Source of the DNA: Reticulitermes speratus
Taxonomy: Eukaryota; Arthropoda; Insecta; Blattodea; Rhinotermitidae
DNA length: 64,000 nucleotides
Reading direction: 5' to 3'
Assembly (NCBI GenBank): GCA_021186555.1
Contig: JAJKFL010000005.1
Span: forward strand, 42,465,635 to 42,529,634
A program made the position numbers and the translations under genes. The notes beneath the pieces were generated by a model. The model saw only the letters and a program-made list of their open reading frames with translations. It ran no database searches and was not told the DNA's origin. Below are positions 1 to 11,285 of this stretch, one piece after another (the stretch's first letter is position 1; each line of letters begins with the position of its first letter).

Positions 1-1331
1 ATATCTCGGCTAATCTCAGGCTTCTCTCAAATTAGTTGGTTCGGCTATTTAACGACACTCTGAAACAACTTCAGATGTTGGCATTCAGTCATTTTGTTCA
101 TTTGTGATTACATGGACAGGTCTGAAAGAGAAACCGGCATTCTCGTGTTCAGTTTTACCTGCAGTGACTTGGGAAAACAACGGAAAATCTCAGTATAAAG
201 CCATATTAATATTAACCTCGTAATATAATTTATTTCTGCCAAGTAGTTCCTTCCAGAGGCATTTTCTAAGGAAAAACGTTTCACAGTTTTGTACGCATTT
301 TCTGTTGATGATCTTGTGTTTATATATCCCGTTCATCCCAAATTTGTTTTCGTAACTCCTAACGATACTAAGGAAGAAAGAAATAAAGGAGTGAAAGACA
401 AAAAAGGGAGAAATAAAGAAAAATAAAAGAGGGAACAGCGTGGGAAAAAATTAACCGAAAAACAGTAATAAGATGAGGGAGACAGCTGTAACGTAATGTC
501 TTACAGACGAGTTTACAGGATATGTGGATGTTTTCTGGTTTGGGGTATGATGAAAACCCCAGTTTTGTTGTAACGGTCATGAATTCTGATTGTGTAATCC
601 AAGGGGATTTTTAAATCAATCATTTGCCTAGAGGTAAGTAATGAAGGAAATCATGACAAGTTTCTTCATGTTAGGCGGTGTTCGGATTTCTTTCAGTTTG
701 ACCCTGGAATGCCCATGACAACACGTTGGAATCATAGGCTCCGATTTGTGATTTGAAGCTTGAAAGATCTACTTGACCCACTCTGCAAATGCATATGGCC
801 TCGTAGAGGTTGCAGAACCTGTCATCTCCATGCACAGCATTAATAACATGACTGAGACGTGGATCACCTCATTACTGTGTTTGGTCTATTTTTATAAAAT
901 AAAGTAATTCCTGTCTTAACAACAATAACAAACTTATATGCAACTGTAAGTGCTTTGATAACATGGCCACTGGACACACCCATAACCAGGGCTGGGCAAA
1001 CTGGTTATACATTTACACAACATGATTCAGCAGAAAGTTTTCTGCTTCTGGAGTGGTTGTATTCTGCTTTATCTGTAGATAATTTTCATGTTCATTACTT
1101 TTATTTATTTTCTTATTTATTTTAAGGCCCTACAGCACCTGCAAAGATTATACTGCACTGAATTAGATGATTGTGTTAGATGTACTGGAACAGAAAAGAC
1201 GAGGGCTCTGTTGACTAATTTTATGTGATCTAATATCCTGGCATTTTTCCGGTGAAATTGGGGAGCACAAAAAGCAGTTGATAATAATAGCTAGCACACA
1301 CTGAAATATTTTAAGGCAGTATTACTGAGCC
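1..1331. other. No recognisable gene or element
   Basis: AT-rich DNA with scattered stops in all frames. I see no protein family, RNA gene or clear repeat here. Nothing resembles the repeat families recognised elsewhere in the window. Confidence 0.5.
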
Positions 1332-1612
1332 GGGGTACGCGGTGGCGCAGTTGGTTGAGACACTGCGCTACAAGCCGGAAGGTTGCGGGTTTGATTCCCG
1401 ATGGGGTCATTCGGATTTTTCATTGACTTAATCCTTCCGGCCGCTCTATAACCCTGGGATCGGCTCAGTGTTTCTTCTGGTCGGTGCGTAGGGCTGACAA
1501 CCTTGCCACCTTCATGTGCCTATTGTGTAGAAATTCTGGGAGCCTGAAACTCGTGGAGCCCTAAAGACCTGTCGAGGCCTGTAATTGGGCAGCTGTTACT
1601 ACCGAGTACTAA
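1332..1612 (+). mobile_element. tRNA-derived SINE, family S1
   Basis: The head carries a Pol III box A (TGGCGCAGTTGG at about 1342) and a box B (GGTTTGATTCCC, one base from the GGTTCGATTCC seen at 41640). The body then runs through a conserved block (ggtcggtgcgtagggctgac) to a tail with cctgggagcctg-like and gcctgtaat motifs. Related copies lie at 41640, 49219 (5' truncated) and 61566. The element is non-autonomous and would depend on a LINE reverse transcriptase. This copy has a compressed mid-section compared with the 41640 copy. No secure target-site duplication was found. Confidence 0.8.
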
Positions 1613-1909
1613 GCAGGAGTCATAACAACTGCTGCTTTGATGTGCTGATGTGTGTAAAATAAATTGTTATTGGAGACGTCTACTGTGCATTTAAAATATG
1701 GGTATTGTGTTTGATTTCTTCTGTTACAATTAACCTTTTGTCATCTACACCTGCCTTCATTTTATTATGATTGGCCGTTGTTATTTAATTACGCTATTTC
1801 AAGTACAGTGGCTAAACATCTTCGTAAAGGAATAGGATTTCCTGGCAGTTGATTGAAGAATCTGAGAACAACAAAAGATGTTAGAGAAGTGTCAGTCAAC
1901 CTGACCGAG

Positions 1910-2535
1910 TTCGTACCGGATACCTCCCATGTACAGTTCGTACCGGATACCTCCCATGTACAGTTCGTACCGGATACCTCCCATGTACAGTTCGTACCGG
2001 ATACTTCCCATGTACAGTTCGTACCGGATACCTCCCATGTACAGTTCGTACCGGATACCTCCCATGTACAGTTCGAACCGAATACCTCCCATGTACAGTT
2101 CGTACCGAATACCTCCCATGTACAGTTCTTACCGAATACCTCCCATGTACAGTTCTTACCGAATACCTCCCATGTACAGTTCGTACCGAATACCTCCCAT
2201 GTACAGTTCTTACCGAATACCTCCCATGTACAGTTCTTACCGAATACCTCCCATGTACAGTTCGTACCGAATACCTCCCATGTACAGTTCGTACCGGATA
2301 CCTCCCATGTACAGTTCGTACCGGATACCTCCCATGTACAGTTCGTACCGGATACCTTCCATGTACAGTTCGTACCGGATACCTCCCATGTACAGTTCGT
2401 ACCGGATACCTCCCATGTACAGTTCGTACCGGATACCTCCCATGTACAGTTCGTACCGAATACCTCCCATGTACAGTTCGTACCGAATACCTCCCATGTA
2501 CAGTTCGTACCGGATACCTCCCATGTACAGTTCTA
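1910..2535 (+). repeat. 27-bp minisatellite, 23 units
   Basis: Twenty-three head-to-tail units of exactly 27 bp fill 1910-2530, with a short partial after. The unit reads TTCGTACCGGATACCTC then CCATGTACAG. Because 27 is divisible by 3 and the unit lacks stops in several frames, long artefactual open frames exist on both strands (plus-frame unit FVPDTSHVQ or MYSSYRIPP, minus-frame unit MGGIRYELY). None has codon or family evidence for being a gene. Units 1-6, 15-20 and 23 have GGATA and most of the rest have GAATA. Units 8-14 alternate gtacc/ttacc in a V-L-L-V-L-L-V order, which points to an 81-bp higher-order duplication. Confidence 0.95.
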
Positions 2536-3430
2536 GATCGTTACGTGTACGCCAACGTGTTCGCTGTAGGTTGTGTGTCGTATAGGAGAAAGTGACACTT
2601 TTTTTGTGAATAAATTGAAGTAATGTAAAAGTAGACGTGTTACTTAGGTACAGAGATGAGTTTTGGTTTCCCATAAGTAACTAATTACGTATTTAAATAA
2701 TTATTTCACTAATTGGTTTATTATAAATTTTGTGGCAATAGAATACGAAGGTTTTGTGTCACTATTACGAAAGCACGCCATTGGTTGGAATCAATTCTGA
2801 ACAAGGTCCACCCACCTCCCGACCTTATGTTTCAGTATCGTCTTCTCATCTTCTTCCAGATCTTCAACTTATCGGCTTAAAAATTTTATTTTAAAGAAAT
2901 ATTTTTTATGGTTCTCATCTTTTTCCCACCCCAGCCACATTCCCGGTCATCGTAACTATCGAAATTTCGTGGTTTGTAAATTTTGTCCAGTATTCCCTAC
3001 TGTAAAAAAATTAATCTCGCTAATTGTGACTGACTGAAAATACGACTTGTCTGACTGAGATGTTAGAGAGGCGCTGCGGTTAAACTAAGCTGTTTTAGTG
3101 AACTATACTTTGTGTCTCACATAACTACGAACGTACCGGGCGGTCGAGCTTTATACCTCGGATTTAATAACGCATCATTATCATCCACTCTTGCATTGAA
3201 TTATTCCAGCTCGACGGTAGATCGAATTGAAATTCAGTTTACAAATTTATTTAAAAATCCCGTGACTATAAAAATGTAAAATTTTTCTAACATATACAGG
3301 CTGGCCCTTGATCCTTCTCAAAAAACATCTCGTTTTACACAAATTTCCATCCTTCCTAAATGTCCCTTCCATATTAATTTATTTTCTTAAAAACATACGT
3401 AGTTGTATGGAGGAATAATGTTTCGGTTTT
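2536..3430. other. No recognisable gene or element
   Basis: AT-rich sequence after the minisatellite. I see no motif, repeat unit or coding frame that I can name. Confidence 0.45.
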
Positions 3431-3433
3431 CGG

Positions 3434-3555
3434 CCGGGGCAAGAGACTTCCACTTCTCCAAAGCGTCCAGGCGGTCTCTGGTGTCCAGCGTCCAGTTCCA
3501 AAGTTACCGGGGACCCTTTCTCCGGGGATAAAGCAGCCGAGGCATGAAACTAAGC
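3434..3555 (+). mobile_element. Decayed SINE-body relic
   Basis: The segment around 3505-3535 (ttctccggggataaagcagc) closely resembles the middle of S1 (cctggggagtaaagcggccg at 41807) and the same block at 5866. No A or B box is recognisable, so only the body of an old copy may survive. The assignment rests on one short block. Confidence 0.35.
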
Positions 3556-4504
3556 ACTAGCCTCCATCAAATTGCAACTCTAAGAATGCATTGAGCTCTA
3601 CCTCCACTCTTTATTGCGTCTTCCTGTTGTGATGCTTAATTGAGCGCAGGGACAGAATTTGTCCTCTAATGATGAACAAGCAGTCAAAAGTTGGGAGACA
3701 GGGCAGTAAAGTTGCGACTTCGGGCCGACCCGTTGTGTGTTGAATCCTAAGTATTTGAGGTCTTTCCCTTTATGGCTACGTCGAAATCGGCTGTGGGTCC
3801 CACTTCTTCATCCACTCATCCTGTGCATGTCTTTTCCCTTCTGTGTAGATTCTACTGGCATGGAGCTTTATTTCCACACAATTTGTACATCTTCAGGGTA
3901 AGTGTGCCTTTATTGTGGAAGCATTAGGACTGTGGATTTGTGTAGTTATAGTCTGTGAGTCTATTTTGTTCATCCCCACATAGTCTTTTGTGACCTTCCT
4001 TTCCCTACTCACTGCACTGCATAGGCCTTCCCGATCACTTTCCTGCCTGCTTATGCTTGTCACAGAATTAGTAACGCTTGTTTCGTAAGCGGTATTACTG
4101 CCCATTTCTAAAGATGAGAGGCGATTAACTAACATATTACCTCTTACAACAATTTACCTGTATTTTCTCTGACGTTTATCTATTCTATGTGTTGCTGCGA
4201 GCATCAGTAAGAATTTGTAATAAATCTCGCACGCGATTCTGTGCAAAATAAAAATGTGTCTTATTAATATTAATGATGAGAGAAACAGGATCTCTCTACA
4301 TAGGAACATGCTGGTAATGTTACCATATTACACAGTGATACTCTCATGTTCCTCCAGGTATAAGAACTGGAAGCAATAAATTTACTGGTATTAAGCTAAG
4401 AACATGTATCGTACTGAAACCGAATTTGGAAATTATTGACTGCCTCTAATGTGTAACGGGGCTAAGTAACCGCCTCTATAGAGCGCTTAATACGTCCTCG
4501 AGAG
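3556..4504. other. No recognisable gene or element
   Basis: A possible 80-codon antisense frame near 3893-4135 has no recognisable domain. I see nothing else structured in this stretch. Confidence 0.4.
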
Positions 4505-4640
4505 TCTGGTAGTTGCTCAGCTAGGCAGGAAATTCTGTATCTTTTATGGAAATCGAAAGTTTATTTCCGAGTTCACGAATGTTCTGCCAGTAGTCCCTAT
4601 CGTGAGCCACATGAATTCAATCCATGCCTTCAAGTCTCTT
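4505..4640 (-). mobile_element. Diverged copy of interspersed repeat X
   Basis: The segment gctcagctaggcaggaaatt followed by a ttttatggaa block parallels the better copy at 31330-31360 and the copy at 42920. It lies in the same (minus) orientation as those two. It is heavily diverged and truncated at both ends. Confidence 0.5.
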
Positions 4641-5102
4641 TCCTTTAAGGTACATTTTAGTGTTGTTTTGCCTATATTGTGTATGAACAAATCCAATATA
4701 GTCCGACCTTCACAGTTTTGTGTTCGGAGTCCGTCGCTGTTTCTGTCTGATGGCAAACATCTTTAAGCATTCAGAGCAGCGAGCAATGATCTGTAGTCAC
4801 CGAGAAAGCGGACTGTTCTTTGCTGCATCATTTGTTATGGAATGCAAATAGCTACGAGCCACTATAATGCATTCAGTACAGAAATAAATCGCACTGTCTT
4901 TTCATGCTCCTGATCTTGCAAAGCTTTGAGCTATAGGAATAGGACATGAAGGCGTGTACCGCTCTCTGTCTGCATTACCCTGTTCCTTGACGCTTTGTTT
5001 CACAGCTCGCTGAATTTCCGTAATCGTTAAATGTTGCACTGAAATTCAAAGTAATTTACTTCTACTGACATAATGAAATTTGTGACAGTCTTCTGTTTTT
5101 TG

Positions 5103-5150
5103 GCACCCAAGTTTCGGAGAAACTTGCTGCCTCCTTTTTCAGGGCGACGA
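5103..5150 (-). ncRNA. Decayed hammerhead-like motif (Penelope type)
   Basis: On the minus strand the order is CTGAAAA (decayed CTGAAGA), a GGAG...CTCC hairpin with an AGCAA loop region, then GAAAC. The GGCAGCAAGTTTC-type hairpin is shared with the motif at 39268-39301, so the two belong to one subfamily. The core is mutated, so activity is unlikely. Confidence 0.45.
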
Positions 5151-5743
5151 TATTACGTCCCATAGCAGCTGAAGTGATTAGGGGCTGGAAATCTGTCGAA
5201 TTAAATAGACGGTGGTAAGAAAAAATGTTCCATCAGAGCCACGGAAAGGTGGCAGGGTACAGATCGTAGTCCAAGTAGAGCGAAACGGTAAAGGTGAGAA
5301 AACCAGGATGCTAACGTCCACTTTCGGGGCCCACACGTTGAGAAATGTGAATAAGAAATAGAGAGTGGATGAAGTTACATGCACGCAACACACTTCCATG
5401 CTCTATCAAACCGTGTATACCGTTTTACATTACTTACTGTAGTAACTTACAACGTGTTGTCATTTAATTTCAGCATCTGCAGAGTGATTGTAAAGTCTAC
5501 ATAAAATTAAATAGTTTTATCTCTAAACTGAATGCTGTATTGCTACCATTCTTTCGCTTTTTCAATCCCATACACTACCATCTACTGTTGCACTTCAACT
5601 AGGCCCCATCATTTTTCACCTCTTCTGCAACCTGTAAGACGGAGACGCAACGCTTTTCCTTAAGAAATGAAGAGGAACAGCAGCAAAGTGTCTCTATCTT
5701 GTTGCAGTGCGTCATGTTTTCTTCATTTCAATCGGTACATACA

Positions 5744-5925
5744 TACAGTAGTCGGTACAGCGACTCGCTGCGGGCTGGACGATCCGGGTTCGAGGTTTTC
5801 CGTATCCGTCCATAACGGCCCAGAGGCCCACCCAGCCTCGTGTGCAACGGGTACCGGATGTATTTCCCGGGGGTAAAGCAGTCCTTTGGGCCTTTGTGGC
5901 AGGTTATAGGGCTAACTTTAGACGT
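5744..5925 (+). mobile_element. tRNA-like SINE, family S4
   Basis: A box-B-like GGGTTCGAGG lies at about 5786. A weak box-A-like TCGGTACAGCGAC lies about 35 bp upstream. Downstream is the body block tttcccgggggtaaagcagt, similar to S1 and to the relic at 3520. It abuts repeat X at about 5926, and the pair may be a composite. It differs from S1 in both head and body. Confidence 0.5.
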
Positions 5926-6148
5926 AGATGGGAGGATAATATTAAAATGGATCTTCAAGAAGTGGGATGTGGGGCATGGCCTGGATTGATATGGCTCAGG
6001 ATAGGAACAGGTAGTGGGCTCTTGTGAATGCGGTAATGAACCTGCGAGTTCCATAAAACGCGGGGAATTTCTTGACTAGCTGAGGACCTGTTAGCTTCTC
6101 AAGGACTCTGCTCCATGGAGTTAGTTAGTTATAAGGTTAACTTTACTT
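5926..6148 (+). mobile_element. Interspersed repeat X, 3' part
   Basis: The segment matches the long copy at 31282-31440 in reverse: a block around ctcaggataggaacaggtag, then gaatttcttgactagctgag, and a 3' end of repeated GTTA. Read antisense it contains [12 protein letters not shown]-type peptide, which I recall as very common in annotated insect predictions, so it is a high-copy family. The simple-repeat 3' end and variable 5' truncation suggest a non-LTR retroelement end, but I cannot name the family. Confidence 0.7.
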
Positions 6149-6945
6149 TACTTTACTGCTCCATCGATAGAATGTGCCGAACAATTAACATCTGTGGTCC
6201 GACATTTTTGGTCAGATGGTGTGAAAAGTGTTGGAATTTATGGAAGAAAGGTACATTAGAATAACATTAACTGCATGGCAAATAGGAAGATTTAATAAAC
6301 ACTGAGACTGAAAGATTTAAGGAAAGGAGCGCGAAGGATGCCCAAAAGGTTTTTTTTTTATGGGGGACCCATAGCTTGACGAAATGTATTGAAATGCAGG
6401 GCAATCAAATGTGTCTGACTTTATATATATATAATTTCTAACTGCACTGTTATTATTTGACCTTTACTGTCTAACTTGAGTTAGTACACTTCATATGACA
6501 TCATACCTTCGAAGAATTTTCCTTCAAATAATATCCTTTTTGTTTTATTGCGATGTTTCGTTGTATGATATAGGTCCAACCCGTAATATCTTCTGCATAC
6601 TACTTCGTCTTATAAAGATATAATTTTTGTTCCTTAAGTGACAACTGATTACATTTGACTATGTATAAATAAATTATATCGTAATTGCATAGCTAAACAC
6701 TGTGTCTGCCTTGATCCTTTGCCTTATTTATACGTTATTATTTCAGTGAGACCAGAAGAGGACATTATTGCAATCCGCGAAATTATCTGTACCTTTGTGT
6801 CCATCCAGTTATAATATGAGAGGGAATGACAAAGTGTTTTCTTACGCAGCATCTCTCTGTAGTTATCTTTTGATACGGAGTAAGGAAACAAAAGGCGGGT
6901 TCACATAAGCAAAATTAACCCACCGTAAATTCACTTTCGGGTTCT
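6149..6945. other. No recognisable gene or element
   Basis: AT-rich sequence with no named family, hairpin or coding frame found. Confidence 0.4.
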
Positions 6946-7040
6946 GTAATATGCGGGGAATTTCTTGACCAGCTGAGAAGCTGTTAGCTTCTCAAGACGG
7001 ACTCTGCTGCTTGGAGTTAGTGAGTTAGTTATGCGTGACT
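6946..7040 (+). mobile_element. Short 3' copy of repeat X
   Basis: The sequence gcggggaatttcttgaccag, followed by a gttagcttctcaaga block and a gttagtgagttagtta end, matches 6059-6150. The antisense peptide includes [15 protein letters not shown]. It is 5' truncated. Confidence 0.7.
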
Positions 7041-8091
7041 GATCAAATACCGAATCTACCAATGAGCAGTTTGTACGAGGATAGGTTATAAGTATAAATG
7101 CGACATTTATTTGGAACATTTTATATTACGAATTACGGTGACAGGCGATGCGAAAGTTTTAGTTACGTTTGACACATTTCAGATAGTGAAAAGTCTGTAC
7201 TAATATGCGCCACTAAGTTGAAACCTGCTTACTAACGAATTTACAATTACTGTTTTCCTCATAATATAGACCGATATAGGCCTATTTAGCAACAGGTAGG
7301 CATGTTATTCTCAGGACTTCTTGCTTTAGGATAGAAGATAACATCGACTGATTGCATTTTGCGTCAGTGTTAGTAGCCCATCCCCCCTTCCATACCCATT
7401 AATCAACAGAGAATCACAGTTCGTTGGGAAGAACTTTTAATACCAGTGGGATCATTTGTTAATTGAATACAATGAAACAGCTACTTTTAACGACAAGGCG
7501 TGGACCAGAAGTAATTATCATCATGAAGGTTAGATTAATGATCCAGATCGATCTTGTGTCTCGATATAATAAACTGTGTGTTGATTTCAATGCCGAAAGT
7601 AGAACAGTGATACGGCGTTCTTTATATAAGGCTGCTTATTGTGATTAAGACAATGTGATGTATTTGAATCTGAAATATGGGCGGAATTATGTATATTTAA
7701 TCATATCTTGACGCTTGATCCAATTTTATATAGAAATAACCAGTAAAATTTCTTCCTTCGAAGAAAACTTTGGAAAGGTGTGTCTGTATTGAGAGTCCAG
7801 TACGTTTATAGACCCTATTGGTTTATTGATTTTGGACTCATTTAAGTCGCCTTTTGAAATCTTTATCTTTTAGAGCGTGTAATAAGTTTATTGTGAATAT
7901 TTATTTGAGAAGGACGTCGAGGGATGGAATAGTAGCCTGCTTTGATACCGTACTGTTTGGTATTGGGGACTGAGCGAAACCCCGATTATACTCATTTGGG
8001 GTACGCAGTCAGTCAGTCTCCGAGCGAAAAATTCGAATTTGGAATTAACAAGTTAAGGAGCAGAAGGGATAGCCAATATATCGCGACGTTC
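7041..8091. other. No recognisable gene or element
   Basis: I see no gene or element in this stretch before the microsatellite. Confidence 0.4.
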
Positions 8092-8605
8092 GATGCATAC
8101 ATACATACGTACATACACATACATACGTACATACTTACATACACTTACATACATACATACATACGTACATGCTTACATACATACATACGTACATACATAC
8201 ATACATACACTTACATACATACGTACATGCATCCATACCTACAGACATACATACATACGTACATACATACATACATTCATACGTACATACTTACATACAC
8301 TTACATACATACATACGTAAGTACATGCATCCATACCTACAGACATACATACGTACATACATACATATGTACGTACATACATACATACACACGTACGTAC
8401 ATAACATACATACGTACATACATACATACACATACATACGTACATACTCACGTACATACGTGCATACCTACAGACATACATAATACATACATACGTACGT
8501 ACATGCATACGTACATACATACATACGTACATACATACATACATACATACATACATACATGCATTACATATATACATACACACACATGCACACATACGTA
8601 GGCCT
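8092..8605. repeat. CATA/CGTA compound microsatellite
   Basis: About 500 bp of ACATAC tetranucleotide repeats with frequent CGTA interruptions and occasional TGCATC or CTACAG variants. Long open frames such as HTYIHTYIRTY or MYVCMYV repeats on either strand are artefacts of the 4-bp period. Some larger blocks recur (gcatccatacctacagacat at 8228 and again at 8328), so segmental duplication as well as slippage has built the array. Confidence 0.95.
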
Positions 8606-8679
8606 ACACACCTGTCGCCTAGCCCAGACGTTAGGAAGCTTTGCCTATCAGGCCCAAATTAATAGGTCTTTCCCTTACC

Positions 8680-8725
8680 GTTTTGCCTTAAGATGGAACT
8701 GTTCTTTTCCTCGAAACGTTAAGTT
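8680..8725 (+). ncRNA. Possible decayed hammerhead-like motif
   Basis: CTTAAGA (possibly from CTGAAGA), then T, a GGAA...TTCC hairpin, then CGAAACGTT. The order matches the Penelope-type motifs elsewhere but the core is mutated. Weak call. Confidence 0.25.
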
Positions 8726-9476
8726 TTATAGTTTATTTCAAACACACAGCAATGGACAACGTAAAAGTGCTGAGTGATGTCGGAGTGTAGTGCGGTTTTA
8801 TCGACGCCGGCCAGGCTCTTTTCTGTGTGAACCCACCTCTGCGTCTGACAAATGCTGGTCGCTCCCACAATTTGCAGCTCAAGACCTCCTGTTACCGTGG
8901 CTACAGTCGTCATGCAGAAGAAATGCCGATGTCGGTCGTTAGCCCGCAGTTTCATTCGCAACTTTTTGACTTATGTTTTAACTGACGTTGTTTTTGTAGT
9001 TTATTTACCGGCTGTGTCAGTATCTAGATTATATAGCGCAGACGGTAGATGCATGACTGTGAATCCGGAGCATTGGTGGAACTGTAATTGACAGGATAAA
9101 CGGAAGTTCTCTGGAAAGAAGTTTCTTCCAGTGCCATTTTCTCCACCACATATCCCTCATAGACAGATATGAGATTATTAATTGAGGTTAAGGGCCGAGA
9201 AGTCTTATATTTATAAATATGAATCTTAAAACCATTTTCTGAAAGCGTTCTGAATGGTATTGTGCGCTCCAGGATTACTGTAAAGCAAACACATAAAGCT
9301 GAATAGCTGTATGCCCTAAACGGGATGCGACAGTGATGGAATGCTTGCACCGCTTTACAGCTTATGCACTACCATTTTATGACCAATAAAATTACAATTT
9401 CAAGTTTAATATTGTGTAGGCCTATTTACTGTCCAAATATCTTGTATAGTCAGAATGACATAGAGACGTTCCCAAA
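8726..9476. other. No recognisable gene or element
   Basis: No feature found. Confidence 0.35.
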
Positions 9477-9870
9477 AACACACGCGCGCCCACGCACTCA
9501 CTTTCTCTCTCTCTGTTTACCTGTACCATTTATTCTTTCCTATTATACTTTCATATCATTTTCTTTTTACTTATTTCATTCTCATTTTCCTTTATATTTA
9601 AATTCTTTCCATTTTTTCACTAACCTCTCATCTTTATTCATACTCATTTCGTCCTTAAAAATTTTTATTTATTATTTAATTATTATTTATTTATTCATTG
9701 CTGTTTCTCCTTTTTTCTCTAATTCCTTCTTTTCTTACTTTTATTCTTTTCCTTTTCAGTCAATCACTCGTTTTTTCCCCCTTTTCTCCGTTTTACTTTG
9801 ACTTTCTGTAATTGTCTTTCTTTCGCCCTTTCTTCTACCCTTTTATTCACTTTTAGTTTTATTCTTTCTC
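9477..9870. repeat. Pyrimidine-rich low-complexity tract
   Basis: The plus strand is dominated by T with TTC and TTA runs. The 145-residue open frame across it (Phe/Ser/Leu-rich) follows from composition and is not a credible membrane protein. Confidence 0.75.
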
Positions 9871-10504
9871 CTTCAGTAAGTCAAATACTGTGTTACGGCA
9901 GTTTCTGCCACATGTGTCCGTCACAGTCTTTTCATCTTGCTTTTACACCCATTGTCAAGTCGCATTTAAGAACAGCGACAGTGGTCGCAGACTATGCCCC
10001 GAATATTGTCGGTGTGAAATATGAACTGGCATAAAGAAATCGTAACTTTCAGTTGCGTGGGTCCCTGCAGCAAGTGAAGATCGCCTGATTTGCATATTTG
10101 TAACCTCAGAGTCCTCCCACAGAACTGGCATGTCCGAAACTGTCCTCCAGCGACTGGAATATTAAACTGCTTACTGCACGTTTATTATTATACAAGGAGG
10201 AGAGTCTTAATGCCGTAAGCGTTTTTGGGGTCAGCTTCATCTAATGACGTGTGTCACACGCATGCGCCTCACTGACACGTTGTATATCTAAAACAGCCAT
10301 AATTCGCTTGACGATGATCTGCTTTTTACTTTGTCTTTCCCATAGAATTATAATATAGTGTAACATCTCGGGTCCACAATTAGTAATCATTGTAATAATG
10401 ACATTCATTGAGCTCAGTTTATCGTTGTTTTCTTGTGACTACCTTCTGATTAAACCCGGGTTGTCATGGTGGTAACCCTTTCGCCATTAAATATTATTTA
10501 CAAA
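9871..10504. other. No recognisable gene or element
   Basis: No feature found. Confidence 0.35.
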
Positions 10505-11285
10505 TATTTTATTGTATTAATCCAATTAAATTTAACAGTTTTAAATATCTACCTAGATCTATAGCCAGAGCTATATTAGCATATATTAATATTTTCTTAT
10601 AAGCTACATCCCCTTTCGTATTCAACGATATTTTATTTAAAAATTCCGTTCCCTGTTTTACAGTTTCTGAACAGTTCAGCAGTATGTGTTGGACATCCTC
10701 GCCACCTAAACATAACGGGCATCTTCCTTCATCTATTTTCTTTCTAATTCCCCTCAATTTCCACAGTGATCCTAACGCTTCCTTCCTTTCTAATACTGCA
10801 TCCTTTATATAATATTTTACTCCACATAAATTTCATGTGTCGATACAGTGCTAATGAACTCTTTTCTGATATTTTTGCTACCACATTCTGTCGTTTCATA
10901 TCATAATATTTTTCTATTATCAGTTTACTTATTCTTCATGTTGCATTTTCCATAAAAAATGCGAGTCTAATGCTGTACTTTCCTCTTTCAACTCCTTAGC
11001 CCAGTTTCTAACATTTAAATTGCTCTCCTGCAATTCATAACATTACTTCACTGGATCATCATTGTCCATACACATAATCGATACCAGTGTTTTACTATCA
11101 GTCTCACAAACTTACCTCTCCTGCTCTGTCTTCAAATTTCCATTTTCTGCACAAGTCGTCAGCCCCATTAATTGTTTTCAAAATTTACTACGTACCTTGT
11201 TTATTTTTTCCCAATGCCTCATTTAACTTCCATACCTCTACTCCATACGTAGTCTCAGATTCAATTTCCGTCATCTTTTGACAAA
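10505..11285 (-). pseudogene. Non-LTR retrotransposon (LINE) C-terminal fossil
   Basis: Read on the minus strand, the best frame (about 10757 to 10509) holds RGIRKKIDEGRCPLCLGGED then VQHILLNC. This is the C-x2-C...H-x4-C finger found after the reverse transcriptase and RNase H regions in many insect LINEs. Upstream, broken frames contain YGVEVWKLNE and similar stretches typical of the same C-terminal half. Several frameshifts and stops separate the pieces, so the element is dead. It is a different family from the GRRRK-type LINE tails elsewhere in the window. No 5' half or endonuclease is present. Confidence 0.7.

Noticed and set aside
1342-1402. Possible functional tRNA gene
   Set aside because: Box A and B are present but no cloverleaf with a matched acceptor stem. 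It is the head of a dispersed SINE.
1853-2585. Long repetitive open frames of about 220 codons on the plus strand
   Set aside because: They exist in several frames and on both strands because the repeat unit is 27 bp without stops. No flanking exon or family support.
7942-8601. 219-codon HTYIHTY-rich frame
   Set aside because: Translation of a CATA microsatellite.
8092-8605. CRISPR-like or satellite array
   Set aside because: Short-period microsatellite in a eukaryotic context, no spacer-repeat alternation.
9364-9801. 145-codon hydrophobic frame, possible membrane protein
   Set aside because: Arises from a T-rich tract. No start context, family similarity or conservation evidence.
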